Notes: a model not told the origin generated them from the letters alone. Counted from the stretch's first letter, positions 53,901-64,000 are shown. The stretch is DNA of 64,000 nt from Linum tenue (GCA_946122785.1 CAMGYJ010000004.1:20296150-20360149), one strand, 5' to 3'. Made by a program: numbers and translations.

Positions 53901-56813
53901 GTACTGGTTGTCAGTACTAAACATGCCATTCGTGCGAGATTGAACATAAAAGGTTCAAGAATCAATAGAAAACCGAATCAGATCCACACCAATTAGAATG
54001 GTACCCTTCGTGGTAACCAAAGAATAATCGGCCAATCCTCTAAGAATGACGCTTTATTTCTCTGCTATAATTGCGAGAAATCAGGTCATATGACGCGAAA
54101 GTGTAGCAACAAGGATAACACTAGTTAAGTGTTAACTTGATTGAAGAGGAGGATTGGTGGTTGTGATGATTGTGAAAAGAGCAGAGATTAACCTTGCTGG
54201 TAACTCTGAAGAATGGTGGCTGAATATTGGCACCTCGAAGCGTACTAAGACATATGCTATTAAGAAAGTGTTGTTGAGTATTATTGCTCACTCCACTATT
54301 GGTCATGGTCATAAGAGTATGCATATGATGATAAGCTAAAATGACTCTTAAATATGTTATTAGAGAATCATAATCTTTGGATTTGATTCATCTTGAAATG
54401 GGTGAATGAGACGCTTTATCACATTATTATTGATTGCACTAATTAAAGATGTGATGCTTTTGACGTAAAATGTTATTTATGAAATGCCTTTTTCATATGG
54501 TATAGTTTGAGAATCAATGCAATATAGGATGAGCATGAGAGTGTTTTATTGATTGTGCTATCAATAATAAAGCACATAAGCTTATGCAATGAAATACTCA
54601 TTGTTGTGTAGAATCCATTAATGTCAGTCCATTTAAATCAAGAAATATTGGGGGTGATATCTTGCCTGCTATTAATAATGGATAACTAGTGGGGGCGATG
54701 AATCTGGGTATGAACTCAGAAGAGACAAATGAACCATAAATCGCGAAAAGATTTTGGTTATGAATTTGTTATTTACACCCTAAGAAGAGATACTACAAGT
54801 CTGCTAGAAGTTCGAACTTCCATAAAGATGCAAATTTGTGGGAGAATCCATTATTAACGAAATGGAAATTGTGGAGTCTAGTAAGACTTAAAATCTTGTA
54901 GATTTACCTTTTGGTTGTAAAGCCTTAGGTAATATATCGATGAAATCGAACAAGATACGACATCTTAGAGAATTACCTCCTAGCAATGAAGCCTAGGTAA
55001 TAAATGGATTCTCAAAAGAACACTGAAACCTAATGGTTTAGTTTATGAGTATAAGGATCGCCTAGTAGTTAAGACTCTAGGAAAAAAAGAAAAAAATATT
55101 GATTTTCTTGATATCTCTTCACCAAATATAGAATAACATCCATGTATGGTCTGATTGCTAGTGGTGCATTAGATGGATGTTAAAATTGCATTTTGTGAAT
55201 GGTGATTTAGATAAAGAAATCTACATTGGGACAACCTAAAAGGTTGTTATTCCTGAACATGCTTTTAAAGTATATGGCGAGACAAATCATGGTATAGATG
55301 GATGGTTCTCTCTCATGGTTTTTGAATGGAAGTGGCAAGTGGTACTAACTTGAGAACGACACTTGCACTATAAAAGACATGTTTCTTTGTTGCAAAGAAT
55401 CATGACACGAATAAATGTGAAAAAGCATGTTGAGTGAGAACCTTGATGAGAATGATCCAAGTGTTTCACTTAGAGATCCAAATGACTAGGACAGTGAAAG
55501 AAATTTTTTATAGATCAATCTAACTGTTTGGTTAAGATCTATAAGAAATACAAGTTGTACACTTGCCTAAATGTTGGGAGATGCTAGTACAATTTTTAAG
55601 AAGAACACCTAAGACGGTGTAAGAAAGTTAGAATATAGTAGCATCGACAGTCTGCGAGAGGCAGCTAATAAACATAAGACCCGACTTAGTGAGGGTACTT
55701 GATCAGCTTACTGATTGACCTAGTATGAAGCATCGAAATGCTATTGAAAGGGGTCATGAGACACATTAAGAGAACAGTAGACCTTGATATTAATTATCAA
55801 CTATTTCGTACTGTATTGGTAGGGTGTATTGATGTGGACGAGAATACCCTATAGAAGACTCCAAGGCATCCAGTTGACATGTTTAAACATCACTGGAAGA
55901 GTTGTGTCTTGGAATTCTAAGAAGTAAATGATCCTGGCTCAATCAACTAAGGAATCAAAAATGATAGAACTAGCGTTGGCTAGTAAAGAGGAAAGTTGAT
56001 TGAGAGGGTCATTACTAGAGATTCCCTTATGGGAAAGGCCGATCCCTCCGGTAGTTGATTTATTGTGATAGCACCGCAACTATTACTAAAGAAGGGAACC
56101 GGTTCTAGAACGAAAATGAGACGACAAATTCGTCGTAAGCACAGTATTGTAAGAGAACTCCTAACGATAGGAGCAATGAGGGTGGATCATGTAAGGTCCT
56201 AACATAATCTAGTTGATCCTTTGACGAAAGGATTATCTAGAGAGAAAGTCTAAAATACCGCCAAGGGTATAAGACTTATGCCTACCGAACCATGGACTAC
56301 AAGTGATGGTAACCCGACCCAATAGACTGGAGATCCCAAGAAATGGGTTCAATGGGTAATAACAAGTCATGAGTAGTATGAGAAAAGTTCATGCATAGTG
56401 AAGCATGAATCCCAAAGCAATGGAGGTTGAGTTAACAACTCTTAATGAGATCTATACCCTATGTGGGGTGGAGTACTTTACTTTGGGGGTACTCCTGATA
56501 GACTCACCTATGTGAATGTGAGAGTGGGGCCGCTCCCTATGGAACTTTGCAGGCACAAAGTTGCTAGAGCGTTCAGTAAACCGGGATAACATGCATGGCC
56601 ATAAACGCACGGCCTATGAGAGAATATCACTAAGTGATAAGATCCGGTGTGCTACATTGTCTGAGATAGGGTTCAAGACTACGAGTCACCTTTATGAAAT
56701 AAGAAATGTAACCACTATGCTAAGGCTCAAATCTTCGCGATACCTTAGCTTATGCACGATCTTATGGAACTGTTGATGCTCAAGATAGTTTCAAAACTAT
56801 TCAAGTGGGGGAT
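53900..56813 (+). pseudogene. Ty1/copia gag-pol, heavily decayed
   Basis: Recognisable islands in copia order, all plus strand. A gag zinc knuckle CYNCEKSGHMTRKC is at 54063-54104. A protease-start-like SEEWWLNIGTSKR lies near 54205, with the catalytic Asp apparently replaced by Asn. A reverse-transcriptase relic reads QMDVKIAF then NGDLDKEIYIG (frameshifted, about 55165-55240). The RNase H and C-terminal region at 55960-56260 contains EIPLWERPIPPV, YCDSTATIT and DPLTKGLSRE-like codons. Integrase is not identifiable. Stops and frameshifts are frequent, so the copy is dead. The order and the following LTR make the copia call firm. Confidence 0.8.
56803..56813 (+). other. Polypurine tract of the copia element
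   Basis: AAGTGGGGGAT directly before TGTTGGGATG, a typical copia arrangement. Confidence 0.8.
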
Positions 56814-57297
56814 TGTTGGGATGAATAGCTTTGAAAAGCTATAAATGAAATTCCTAATTAATTATCCAGTATTTTCCCATAATACAAAAATAAGATGGAT
56901 AATTAATAAAAGGAATATTATGGAGATAATTAGAATTAATTATCTTAATAGATTATATTTTAATTATGGGTAATTATCTCCATAATTAAAATGTGACTTA
57001 TTCCCAAAGAAAGAGGGAATATTCTGGGTTTTCTGCTCCTATAAATGGCCGACTCCCCAGACCCTCTAAACATATCTCAGATAGCAGAAACACGAGAGAG
57101 AGTGAGATTCAAAGAGCTCCGTTTTTCGCACAAAACCTCTGAGCAAATCAAAAGAGTGTCTATTTTATCCTGGAGGCGACCGACTGATAGTCTGCTGTGC
57201 GAATAACGAGGCAGTGCCGCGAACGTCTTAAAGAGAGAGACCTAGTCCGCCACTCAGCCAGATCGGTAACCTAATTTTTCCTGTTCGATTTCTAACA
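56814..57297 (+). mobile_element. Copia 3' LTR
   Basis: Begins TGTTGGGATG and ends TTTCTAACA, 484 bases with TG...CA ends. TATA-like CTATAAATGG at 57039-57048. The LTR looks cleaner than the internal region. The matching 5' LTR is not in the window, so the element is either truncated or rearranged. Confidence 0.8.
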
Positions 57298-57530
57298 TGA
57301 AGTAATCTACCAGCTGAAAAAGAAAACTGCAAGACTTGTTCAAATTTCTTGCCAAGAGAGGCTTTTTCGGAGGGGTTTTATGGGAAGCATGGGTTAAAAA
57401 ATTTCCTCTCCGAAGGCTCAGTCTCGAATAATGGGTTCGATGTGTTGTAACGGGCCAAGAAGGAAATATGGGCTCATGATGGGTTGAAATTATCTCAGCA
57501 AAGTAGTTGTTGGTTCCCTATCATTAGAAT

Positions 57531-58192
57531 TAGGTTGCAACTGTGCCGAGTCGAGTCGAGTTTTACCTCAGCTTGAGCTCGACTCGTTAATAGACGAGTC
57601 GAGCTCGAGCTCAGCTCGTTTATTAACGAGTCGAGCTCGAGCTAGCTTGTTTACTAAAATCTTGACTTTTATTTGGTACTTCATTTTGTATATCACGAAA
57701 CATACGATTATTTTGTTAGCTAATCTCATATTATACTTTGTTGGTATCATATATCATTTAGTTAATAAATTTTAACTACTCAAAATCATATTATTTCATA
57801 GTATCAATGCAATTTATGATACATAATTTCTTTTTAAAGTATAAACTAAGTTATGTTTGCTCACATACTCAACGTGTTAAACTTCATATATGGTGAGATA
57901 TATAATTTAACAACCATATGAATTAAAATCATAAGATATAGATTGATTCGTCCATAAGTTGGTAATCGAGCTGGCTCTCTAGCCACATGTTGAGACATAT
58001 CATGAGCTCTAAACGAGCCAGCTCACGATTTAGCTCAATAAGCCACCGAGTCCAGCTAGCTCGCGAGCTTCATGAGCTGAGCAAAGCTTAGCTCATGTTC
58101 GGCTCGTTTATTAATGAGCCGAGTTTTGAACGAGCTTTTCTCGAGTCGAACGCCGAGCCGCTCGCGAGCAGCTCGGCTCATTTGCAGCCCTA
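57531..58192. mobile_element. hAT-like element rich in GAGCTCG repeats
   Basis: Ends TAGGTTGCAACTGTGCCGAG and GCTCGGCTCATTTGCAGCCCTA are inverted, with perfect 8-bp duplications ATTAGAAT (57523-57530, 58193-58200). GAGTCGAGCTCGAGCTC-type palindromic repeats crowd both subterminal regions. 662 bp, AT-rich middle, no coding. Confidence 0.88.
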
Positions 58193-58200
58193 ATTAGAAT

Positions 58201-58732
58201 ATATAGAAGTAGCATATCCATTGCTCAACTGCACTAATCTTCCTGCAACCAAACAACTTCCTTCCCGTCGCCCGGCCATTAGGGGCAATTCAGGCGAACA
58301 TTTTCAGTGCTATACCTTTAGGCCTTGAATGATTTTTTTCGGAGAACGTTCTCGGTGTAAGTTAATAATTGAAGGAGCAAACCCGACATTTTCCCTTCCA
58401 TTTCACCAAAACGGTTTGATCGTGGTTGACGATTTTTGGATGAAAATTTTAATAGAACATGTTTGATAATTTTTCCAAACTAAGTGGACATGTTTAATGT
58501 AAAAATAATACTAAATGGGTGTACATAATGTAAAAAAGTAGGACATATTTGATAAAAATACATATTAGGATGGCATATTATACTCATTACCTTTTTAATA
58601 CCTAACTCTCTTCCTATCAATCTAAATTCTTCACCGCTCATATTTTTTCAAAACATTTTATTTATCATCCTGATAATTCCTTAATCCGTCTAAATCACTT
58701 AAGCCGTTATATAACATCGATCTTGAATGTTG
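58201..58732. other. Unassigned spacer between two hAT elements
   Basis: AT-rich; no gene or element termini recognised. Confidence 0.4.
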
Positions 58733-58740
58733 ATGGGCAC

Positions 58741-59438
58741 TAGGGGTGGGCAGTGGATGAGCAGGGTGGATTTTGACCATAAAAAGCACCCACCCGCACT
58801 TTAATGGATCGACAATTTTTAACCCACCACCCACCCACATTTAGTCTCAGGTTGTTTTGGGCGGATGGTGGATGATGTGGGTGGGTTTGCGAGTTTACCC
58901 ACATCACAAAGTACATAATATAAAGGAATCAACTTGACATGATAATCGGTGGAGAGAGTTATCAGGCGAAAATAAAAAGATGGAATAGGAAGAAAAAATG
59001 TCCAATTAGTTACGAAATTGGATAGAAATTCTATTATGGAGGAGTTTTCTACAGAGGGAGATGACTATCTGGTACAGGTAACTAAGGAAAATAATTCAGC
59101 AGAGAAAAGAGAGGTGATCTAGGCACAAGAATAAGAGGAAAAATAAATGGAAGAAGAGGGGATCGAGATTTGAAAGATTGGCTTTGAGGCTCAATCTCGA
59201 GGAGCAATCCTAGTTTCCGTCTAATGTCTCCACTCTCCAGCGCCCACGCCTTTGTTTTTTTTGTTGTTGGGTTGAGCGGGTCACCCGCACACCCTCCCAC
59301 AACCCACCCGCCACCCGACATATGGCTCCCAACGCAACCCGTCACTCACCCACAGACTCATCCACATAACGAAATTCGGGTCAAATGCGGGTGGGTCGGC
59401 CCAAACCCGCGGGTCATCCGCCTGCATGCCCAGCCCTA
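58741..59438. mobile_element. hAT-like element with CACCCACCC-rich ends
   Basis: Ends TAGGGGTGGGCAGTGGATG and CATGCCCAGCCCTA are inverted; flanks ATGGGCAC (58733-58740, 59439-59446) form a perfect 8-bp duplication. GGGTGGGTT/AACCCACCC motifs repeat near both ends. The interior (59080-59260) is GC-richer, with no recognised product. 698 bp. Confidence 0.88.
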
Positions 59439-59446
59439 ATGGGCAC

Positions 59447-59895
59447 ATAATGCTAATTTCTAGTCCATAAAAGAAGTTCAATTCATTATGTTGATAAAAA
59501 TGTGAGAAAAAGAAATAAGTAAATGCGACAGTCGATAGCTAATGAATTTACCGACAAAGAGCCTTTTATCACACTAAATATGCAGCTTTGTCCAAATTCA
59601 ATGGCATGGAATGAAATATATTAAAAACCATAAATTGATTTCAAATTTCGCAAAATGCATTGAAACATCAATGATGCAAAGATTATGCCCCCACTTGACG
59701 CGCTCTAGAAGTCATAGGAAACGTTGCTCCCACAAAAAAAAAAACAAAATGTCATTAGCCAAACAAGACAATGAAATAGAGCAGTTCAAGAATTAAAAAG
59801 AACCAAACAAGACCTTAATGGAGGCTGGATAAGTGAAATTGGTTGTTACTGCAACATCAGATAATGGGTAAGCAAGCAACAATCGACTAAGCCGG
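59447..59895. other. Unassigned spacer
   Basis: AT-rich, no feature recognised. Confidence 0.4.
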
Positions 59896-60066
59896 TATGA
59901 CTCACATTGTGGACATTGGCGGAGGCACGTTGTGCCTTGTGGGGTCCCTGGATCCCCTGGAAAATGAGCTTACGTTGTAAAAAATTTACTTTACACGTAG
60001 AGGCCTCTATATATTGAACCCAGGACCCCACATCCACCAGCTCTTTACCTTTGCCATTAGACTACA
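59896..60066 (-). repeat. tRNA-derived SINE-like unit, minus strand
   Basis: Minus-strand box A-like TAGTCTAATGG (60064-60054) and box B-like GGGTTCAAT (60021-60013) in tRNA-like spacing. The far end of the unit is not defined. The Pack-MULE target site lies just beyond its tRNA-like head. Confidence 0.45.
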
Positions 60067-60469
60067 AACATGTTTTTTGGCTTAATTGCAAGTTTGGTCA
60101 CTCGAATTGCTACAAAATTTCACGTTTGGTCACTAGAATTGGTTTATTCCATTAGTAGTCACTTAAATTAGTTGAACAGTCCAATTTCATTCACTCTCCA
60201 TTAATCTCCGTTAGACTCCGTTAATGACGACCGTTAAGTGATGACGTGGCTAACATAAAATCACAGTCAGCATATTTTAACCCTAAAAAATGACTACCCG
60301 ACCCGCAACGTCAGATTTGCCCGCCATGTCACCCTTCCCTACCCAACCCGCAAACCAACCCAATAATCGACCCAACCTCAAACCCGAACCCCCTGATCTG
60401 AAGAAGAAGACGACTATGGTTCTGCTTCCGCAATTCCAACCCCCAATCTCCATTTCCCTTCCAGTTAAA

Positions 60470-60792
60470 ACGATCCCTCCTCTCAATCGTCTTCTGCTGC
60501 TGCATCTCCTTCCGCTATCCAGTACCGAAACTTCCTCCCTCAACACCACCACCACCACGCCGCCGCCGCCTTGTCCTCCGCGGCCTTCAATTTCGACGAC
60601 CGGAGGCTCGACTTCGTGGACCTGTCCCTCGGGAGCTCGAGCGATGCATATCTCGATCTCCACCGCGGAGCCGGACCGTCTTCAACGGCGATGCCGATAG
60701 AGAAGGAGCACATGTTCGAAAAAGTGGTGACGGCGAGCGACGTCGGGAAGCTAAACCGGCTGGTGATACCGAAACAGCACGCGGAGATGTGA
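60470..60792 (+). pseudogene. Captured NGATHA/RAV-type B3 transcription factor fragment
   Basis: Open from after a stop at about 60467 to a TGA at 60790-60792. A His-rich/Ala-rich N-terminal stretch and [15 protein letters not shown] precede [20 protein letters not shown] then LVIPKQHAE. That last part is the first roughly 28 residues of a plant B3 DNA-binding domain, most like NGATHA/RAV proteins. The remaining B3 strands are missing, because the sequence switches to GST. A pyrimidine tract ending CAG just upstream (about 60450-60465) could be an intron acceptor kept from the donor gene. It could not bind DNA as a full B3 domain. Confidence 0.85.
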
Positions 60793-60978
60793 AACTGATC
60801 GGCGCCTGGGCGAGCCCTTACGTAATGAGGCCTAGAATCGCGCTCAACGTCAAATCCGTCGAGTACGAGTTCCTCCAGGAGCAGTTCGGATCCAAGAGAG
60901 AGCTCCTCCTCAAATCAAACCTTGTCCACAAGAAAATCTCTGTCCTTTTGCACAACGACAAACCCATCTGCGAATCCG
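60786..60978 (+). pseudogene. Captured tau-class glutathione S-transferase fragment
   Basis: This 64-codon stretch reads [20 protein letters not shown], then SVEYEFLQEQFGSKRELLLK, then VHKKISVLLHNDKPICES. That is the thioredoxin-fold N-terminal domain of plant tau GSTs, including the catalytic Ser in WASPY and the glutathione-binding ES. Homology begins within a few bases of the end of the B3 fragment and in a different frame (+1), so no fusion protein is encoded by simple translation. It stops at about 60978, before the helical C-terminal domain. The few substitutions suggest fairly recent capture. Confidence 0.85.
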
Positions 60979-61471
60979 TAGCGGCGGAGGTAGGTTTTGA
61001 CGCCGGTCATGGTCGGGTGGCGGCCGCCGATTTTGGGGGCTTCAGTGAATGGTCGAGGAAGGAGGTGGGCGTTTGATGAGGAGGGGAGGGTTTGAAGGAG
61101 GAGGAGGAGGAGGAAAAGGGGAAGTAGAAGGAAGTCGATTTTACTTTTCAGATTCACGGGGGTCGGGTTTGAGGTTGGGTCGATTATTGGGTTGGTTTGC
61201 GGGTTGGGTAGGGAAGGGTGATATGGCGGGCAAATCTGACTTGGCGGGTTGGGTAGTCATTTTTTAAGGTTAAAATATGCTGACTGTGATTTTCTGTTAG
61301 CCACGTCATCACTTAACGGTCGTCATTAACGGAGGTTCACGGAGAGTGATCGAACTTGGACTGTTCAACTGATTTAAGTGACTACTAATGGAATAAGCCA
61401 ATTTTAGTGACCAAACGTGAAATTTTGTAGCAATTCGAGTGACCAAACTTGCAATTAAGCCCATGTTTTTT

Positions 61472-61615
61472 ACCTAGAAAGTCCCCTGCTTTTATATAAT
61501 CTTTGTTTTTTAGTACAATAAGCAAACTACGGGGAGTAAGTCTCCCCATTATTCTCTTTCAACAAAAGTCTCCCCGTTATTCTAAATTCTAATTCCTACC
61601 AACGATTCATCATAC
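61472..61615. other. Spacer
   Basis: AT-rich sequence without recognised features. Confidence 0.3.
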
Positions 61616-61831
61616 TTGACATTTACCCTGCCTCCCCGGAAAATTCCTTGTGCAGTTGCGCTTCCTTGTTGCAACTGCAAGTGTGGAGAGAGCTTTTTCT
61701 GCAATGAGCTTCATCAAGAACAAGCCTCAAAATGGATAGGTGACAGTTGGTTGAATGATGGCTTGGTAGGGTACATTGAGAGTGACATACTTAATAGTTT
61801 AGATAAGGAATCTGTTTTAGATTATTTTTAG
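61616..61831 (+). pseudogene. hAT transposase C-terminal dimerisation domain relic
   Basis: Two overlapping frames reconstruct the order of the hAT dimerisation region. One reads LVATASVERAFSAMSFIKNK; the other continues IGDSWLNDGLVGYIESDI and ends at 61829-61831. The order matches C-terminal ends of plant hAT transposases (VERxFSxM then DxWLNDxLVxYIE). A frame change near 61730 breaks it. No TIRs were matched to it; it may be a fragment of an autonomous relative of the small hAT elements nearby. Confidence 0.75.
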
Positions 61832-61839
61832 AATATGTA

Positions 61840-62660
61840 AACCCGTCTCGATTCATTGTAAAATTAGGTAGATATTTGTTTTTTTGTTTTGCTTTCAGAG
61901 ATCGACCTATGCAATGTAGTCAAAATCCCGATTTTAATCTTATAATCTTAAGATTTTACGATCTTACCTACGGGCTCCGATCCTGATTTTATTGTAAAAT
62001 CTTTGAACCTTAAAATCCCATAAAATACCGATTTAAAACTTTAAAATTCTTAAAATCTACGATTGCTACAATTTTGTGCGATTTCAAGGTTCATATCAAT
62101 TGGAGCTAAATTAGGCCGGTCAAGTAGGGTTCTTCCCAAGAATCAAGTCAAGCTTACTTCCCTTTACCCAACATAATGAACAACACAACCCTAACCCGAT
62201 AGACAACCCTCAATTTATATTCATTCTCTTCCTCGTATATTCTTCTTTCACACGTCGATGCCCAACTCATTCCAAATATCCATTCCATTGCAAGCTTTCG
62301 TTCATCTCCCAATCCATCAGCACCACTAACCCCCGACCTTTTATCAGTCAAGAAGGAAATGCATCAATCAATGAGTTATCTTTGCCAGATGATCGTGATA
62401 AAGGAAATATGGTTAATCGTGAAATTACTTCAAGTGATCCTAAGAATAATGATATTAGTCCTCAAGCAAATAGACAAGGATGAGAGTGAGGGTGAAGGTG
62501 AGGATGATGATGATGATGTGTAAGTGATGGTAATGTTGATCCTAACGATCTTATCTGATTTTCTACTCTTAACTATTAATTAAGTGATTTCTATGAGGTT
62601 TTAGGTTGCTTATTTCTATATTTATATTATGTACAAGAATAAATATATGGATTTAATTGT
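61840..62660. other. Unassigned region
   Basis: About 61915-62090 repeats AAAATC/TTAAAATC-type wording similar to 15060-15250. Around 62345-62523 a plus-strand stretch is Glu/Asp-rich, with a GATGATGATGATGAT run. Possibly further hAT relic, but not demonstrable. Confidence 0.3.
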
Positions 62661-62676
62661 GTTTATTTAGCAAACA

Positions 62677-63050
62677 AATTTATCTTGGAAAGAATTGCAG
62701 CCACGTAGACCTGTTGTCCCTTGGTTCCAGCTTCTTTGGAGTCATCATTCCATTCCTCGTCATAGTTTCTTGAGCTGGATGGTAGTTCATAATAGGATTA
62801 CTATGTTGGACTTGCTGAAGAGTTGGGGGAAAGTTCAGAATGATGAATGTGTGCTCTGTTCTGCTGGAATGGAAAACAGAGATCACTTGTTTTTCCAGTG
62901 TGCCTATACTTTCAGGGGTTTTACAGGTTGTATGCAGATGATAGGACTGAAATGTCCTAGGCTAACAAGCTTTGATGATTACTTGAGCTTGGTAGTTCGT
63001 CAATTTAAAGGGAAGAAGCAACTTGCAATGGTTGGGCGCCTTGTCTAGAA
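62677..63050 (+). pseudogene. LINE fragment: zinc-binding reverse-transcriptase domain
   Basis: The 117-codon frame from 62695 contains PRHSFLSWMVVHNRITMLDL, CVLCSAGMENRDHLFFQC (CX2C...HX4C type) and FRGF, matching the zinc-binding domain at the end of plant L1 ORF2. Both sides are truncated. It is a separate family member from the LINEs at 18, 25 and 28 kb. Confidence 0.8.
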
Positions 63051-63055
63051 CTTGG

Positions 63056-63240
63056 TGATAAGTGTCAAGAACCAGTTGATCTCAATAACTCGAGTTGTTG
63101 GGATAAAGTTATACTGGATCTTATACAGGTCCGTGGATGGTACTTAAACACTTCCTTACACGCCCCCTCAAACGAAAGCCGACTCATGAGCTTGAAGTTT
63201 GCACAAGCCTGCCATACCATGTGCTTGAAAGACAACAGTT
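63056..63240 (-). mobile_element. TRIM fragment, minus strand (LTR start, polypurine tract, internal end)
   Basis: On the minus strand it reads ...AAGCACATGGTATG..., GTGCAAACTTCAAGC, GGCTTTCGTTTGAGGGGGCG, then LTR start TGTAAGGAAG (63160 downward) with CCCAACAACTCGAGTTATTG. The same order, without a hAT insertion, occurs at 40311-41185. The LINE fragment to the left truncates it. Confidence 0.7.
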
Positions 63241-63244
63241 AATA

Positions 63245-64000
63245 CTAGAGTGTACCTCGGCCCGTTGGCCGGTTGCAATACGATAAAGTAATCAACAAAG
63301 ATTTCAACGTAGTTTCTTAGTTTTTACAATTAGGGAAGTCAAACTATTTAATTATCGAGAAAATAAAAAATGAGCATCTATCATACATATTACTACATTG
63401 TAATCAATACTTTTGTAGATTTTGGTTGAAATTAAAATGATAAGACTCATGCAAGGGAATATCAACTCATAGTAAATTTAATGACAATATTATAGGTACT
63501 CCAAAATGACTGGTATCACTTTTTTGCCTTCAAGAGGAGGTGTTGTTCTTTCACGATTTTTATTAGCTTTTAAATTGTCAATTTAGTATTGTATAAAATA
63601 TAAATTAGTCTAAATAAAATGAATTTTAGGAGTTGTTATTAATCATTAGATTCAGACTGATTTATACCTTATTAGCATACTTTCAATTCATTGAGTAATC
63701 TTTTCTCAAGCAACTATAGGAGATTGATCTTGTAATGTTGTAGTAGGGTTGTTGAATAATATTTTCTCAAGCATCCATAAGAGCTCGAACTCATTTTTTA
63801 TTATAAAATTAATCAAAATAAAATAATTTAATATGTGTTTTAACATTTCAACATAATAAGAAGCATTTTTAATGTTGGAAGAATGTTATATATAGTGAAA
63901 TTCAATCAGTTTAGAAATATCAAGATTAGGTAGCCCCAAAGTGGCTCTAATTTAAGATATATTCTCACCCTCAAAGCTGGCCAATCCCCAATAGATGAAC
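63245..64000 (-). mobile_element. Helitron 3' terminal region, minus strand, running off the window
   Basis: Minus strand ends CCGGCCAACGGGCCGAGG then TACACTCTAG and T, a Helitron-type stem and CTAG|T end (63245-63275). The body extends to higher coordinates; its 5' end is not recognisable before 64000. AT-rich, no coding seen. Confidence 0.55.

Larger units (their letters stand above)
60079..61461. mobile_element. Pack-MULE carrying B3 and GST gene fragments
   Basis: Ends GGCTTAATTGCAAGTTTGGT and ACCAAACTTGCAATTAAGCC are exact inverted copies, and inverted similarity continues for more than 300 bases (60079-60395 against 61150-61461). Flanks CATGTTTTTT (60069-60078, 61462-61471) are identical 10-base repeats, within the usual Mutator-like range. 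The unique centre (about 60400-61145) is GC-rich coding-derived sequence from at least two unrelated host genes. No transposase is present, so mobility would depend on an autonomous MULE elsewhere. About 1.38 kb. Confidence 0.93.

Noticed and set aside
1..64000. CRISPR arrays, bacterial operons, phage or defence systems
   Set aside because: All signals are eukaryotic (introns, LINEs, LTR elements, plant genes); tandem repeats found lack CRISPR spacing.

Overview
This is nuclear DNA of a flowering plant, most likely a eudicot. The evidence is a pentatricopeptide-repeat (PPR) gene relic, an intron-containing gene with GT-AG junctions, plant-type LTR retrotransposons (Athila-like, chromovirus-like, copia), L1-type LINEs, Helitrons, hAT and Mutator-like elements, a 5S-rRNA-bearing Cassandra-like LTR pair, and captured fragments of a plant B3 transcription factor and a tau glutathione S-transferase. 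I cannot name the species from sequence alone. Nearly everything here is transposon-derived, and element identities rest on termini, target-site duplications (TSDs), priming sites and protein motifs read by eye.

Layout. 0-2.6 kb: 5' internal part of an Athila-like Ty3 element (tRNA-Asp primer site, broken gag, protease). 4.0-4.95 kb: hAT-like element with an 8-bp TSD. 6.06-8.3 kb: minus-strand PPR pseudogene with three frameshifts, split by a 325-bp hAT element. 9.2-9.6 kb: another hAT-like element. 10.2-11.7 kb: Mutator-like element. 12.9-13.8 kb: Helitron on the minus strand. 14.5-14.8 kb: degenerate 77-bp tandem repeat. 15.8-17.6 kb: the only apparently intact host gene, three exons on the minus strand, product not recognised. 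18.1-20.2 kb: 5'-truncated LINE with an unbroken 681-residue reading frame. 20.3-21.1 kb: hAT element keeping an ATG and splice donor. 21.35-21.47 kb: 43-bp perfect inverted repeat. 22.2-23.6 kb: Mutator-like element inside an LTR-element relic. 23.7-24.25 kb: two Cassandra-like LTRs head to head. 24.5-26.9 kb: Ty3 tail and LTR, then a decayed LINE. 27.1-27.8 kb: Mutator-like MITE. 28.1-32.2 kb: nearly full-length decayed LINE. 32.5-39.4 kb: Helitron cluster. 40.1-41.2 kb: TRIM-like priming sites split by a hAT element. 43.1-44.0 kb: Mutator-like element. 44.4-48.8 kb: deleted Ty3 element on the minus strand, with a 45-bp minisatellite in its LTR. 49.2-53.0 kb: Helitron end, SINE-like unit and two fused Ty3 gag regions. 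53.9-57.3 kb: decayed copia element with a clean 3' LTR. 57.5-59.4 kb: two hAT elements. 60.1-61.5 kb: Pack-MULE. 61.6-64.0 kb: hAT transposase relic, LINE, TRIM and Helitron fragments.

The most striking object is the Pack-MULE at 60079-61461. It has long inverted ends and a 10-bp direct repeat on both sides, and it joins a NGATHA/RAV-type B3 fragment directly to a tau-class GST fragment. Next are the inverted pair of 5S-bearing LTRs, the head-to-tail Helitron cluster with shared cargo, and the PPR gene killed by indels and a hAT insertion. The elements do not form a pathway. What unites them is nested insertion, deletion and gene-fragment capture.
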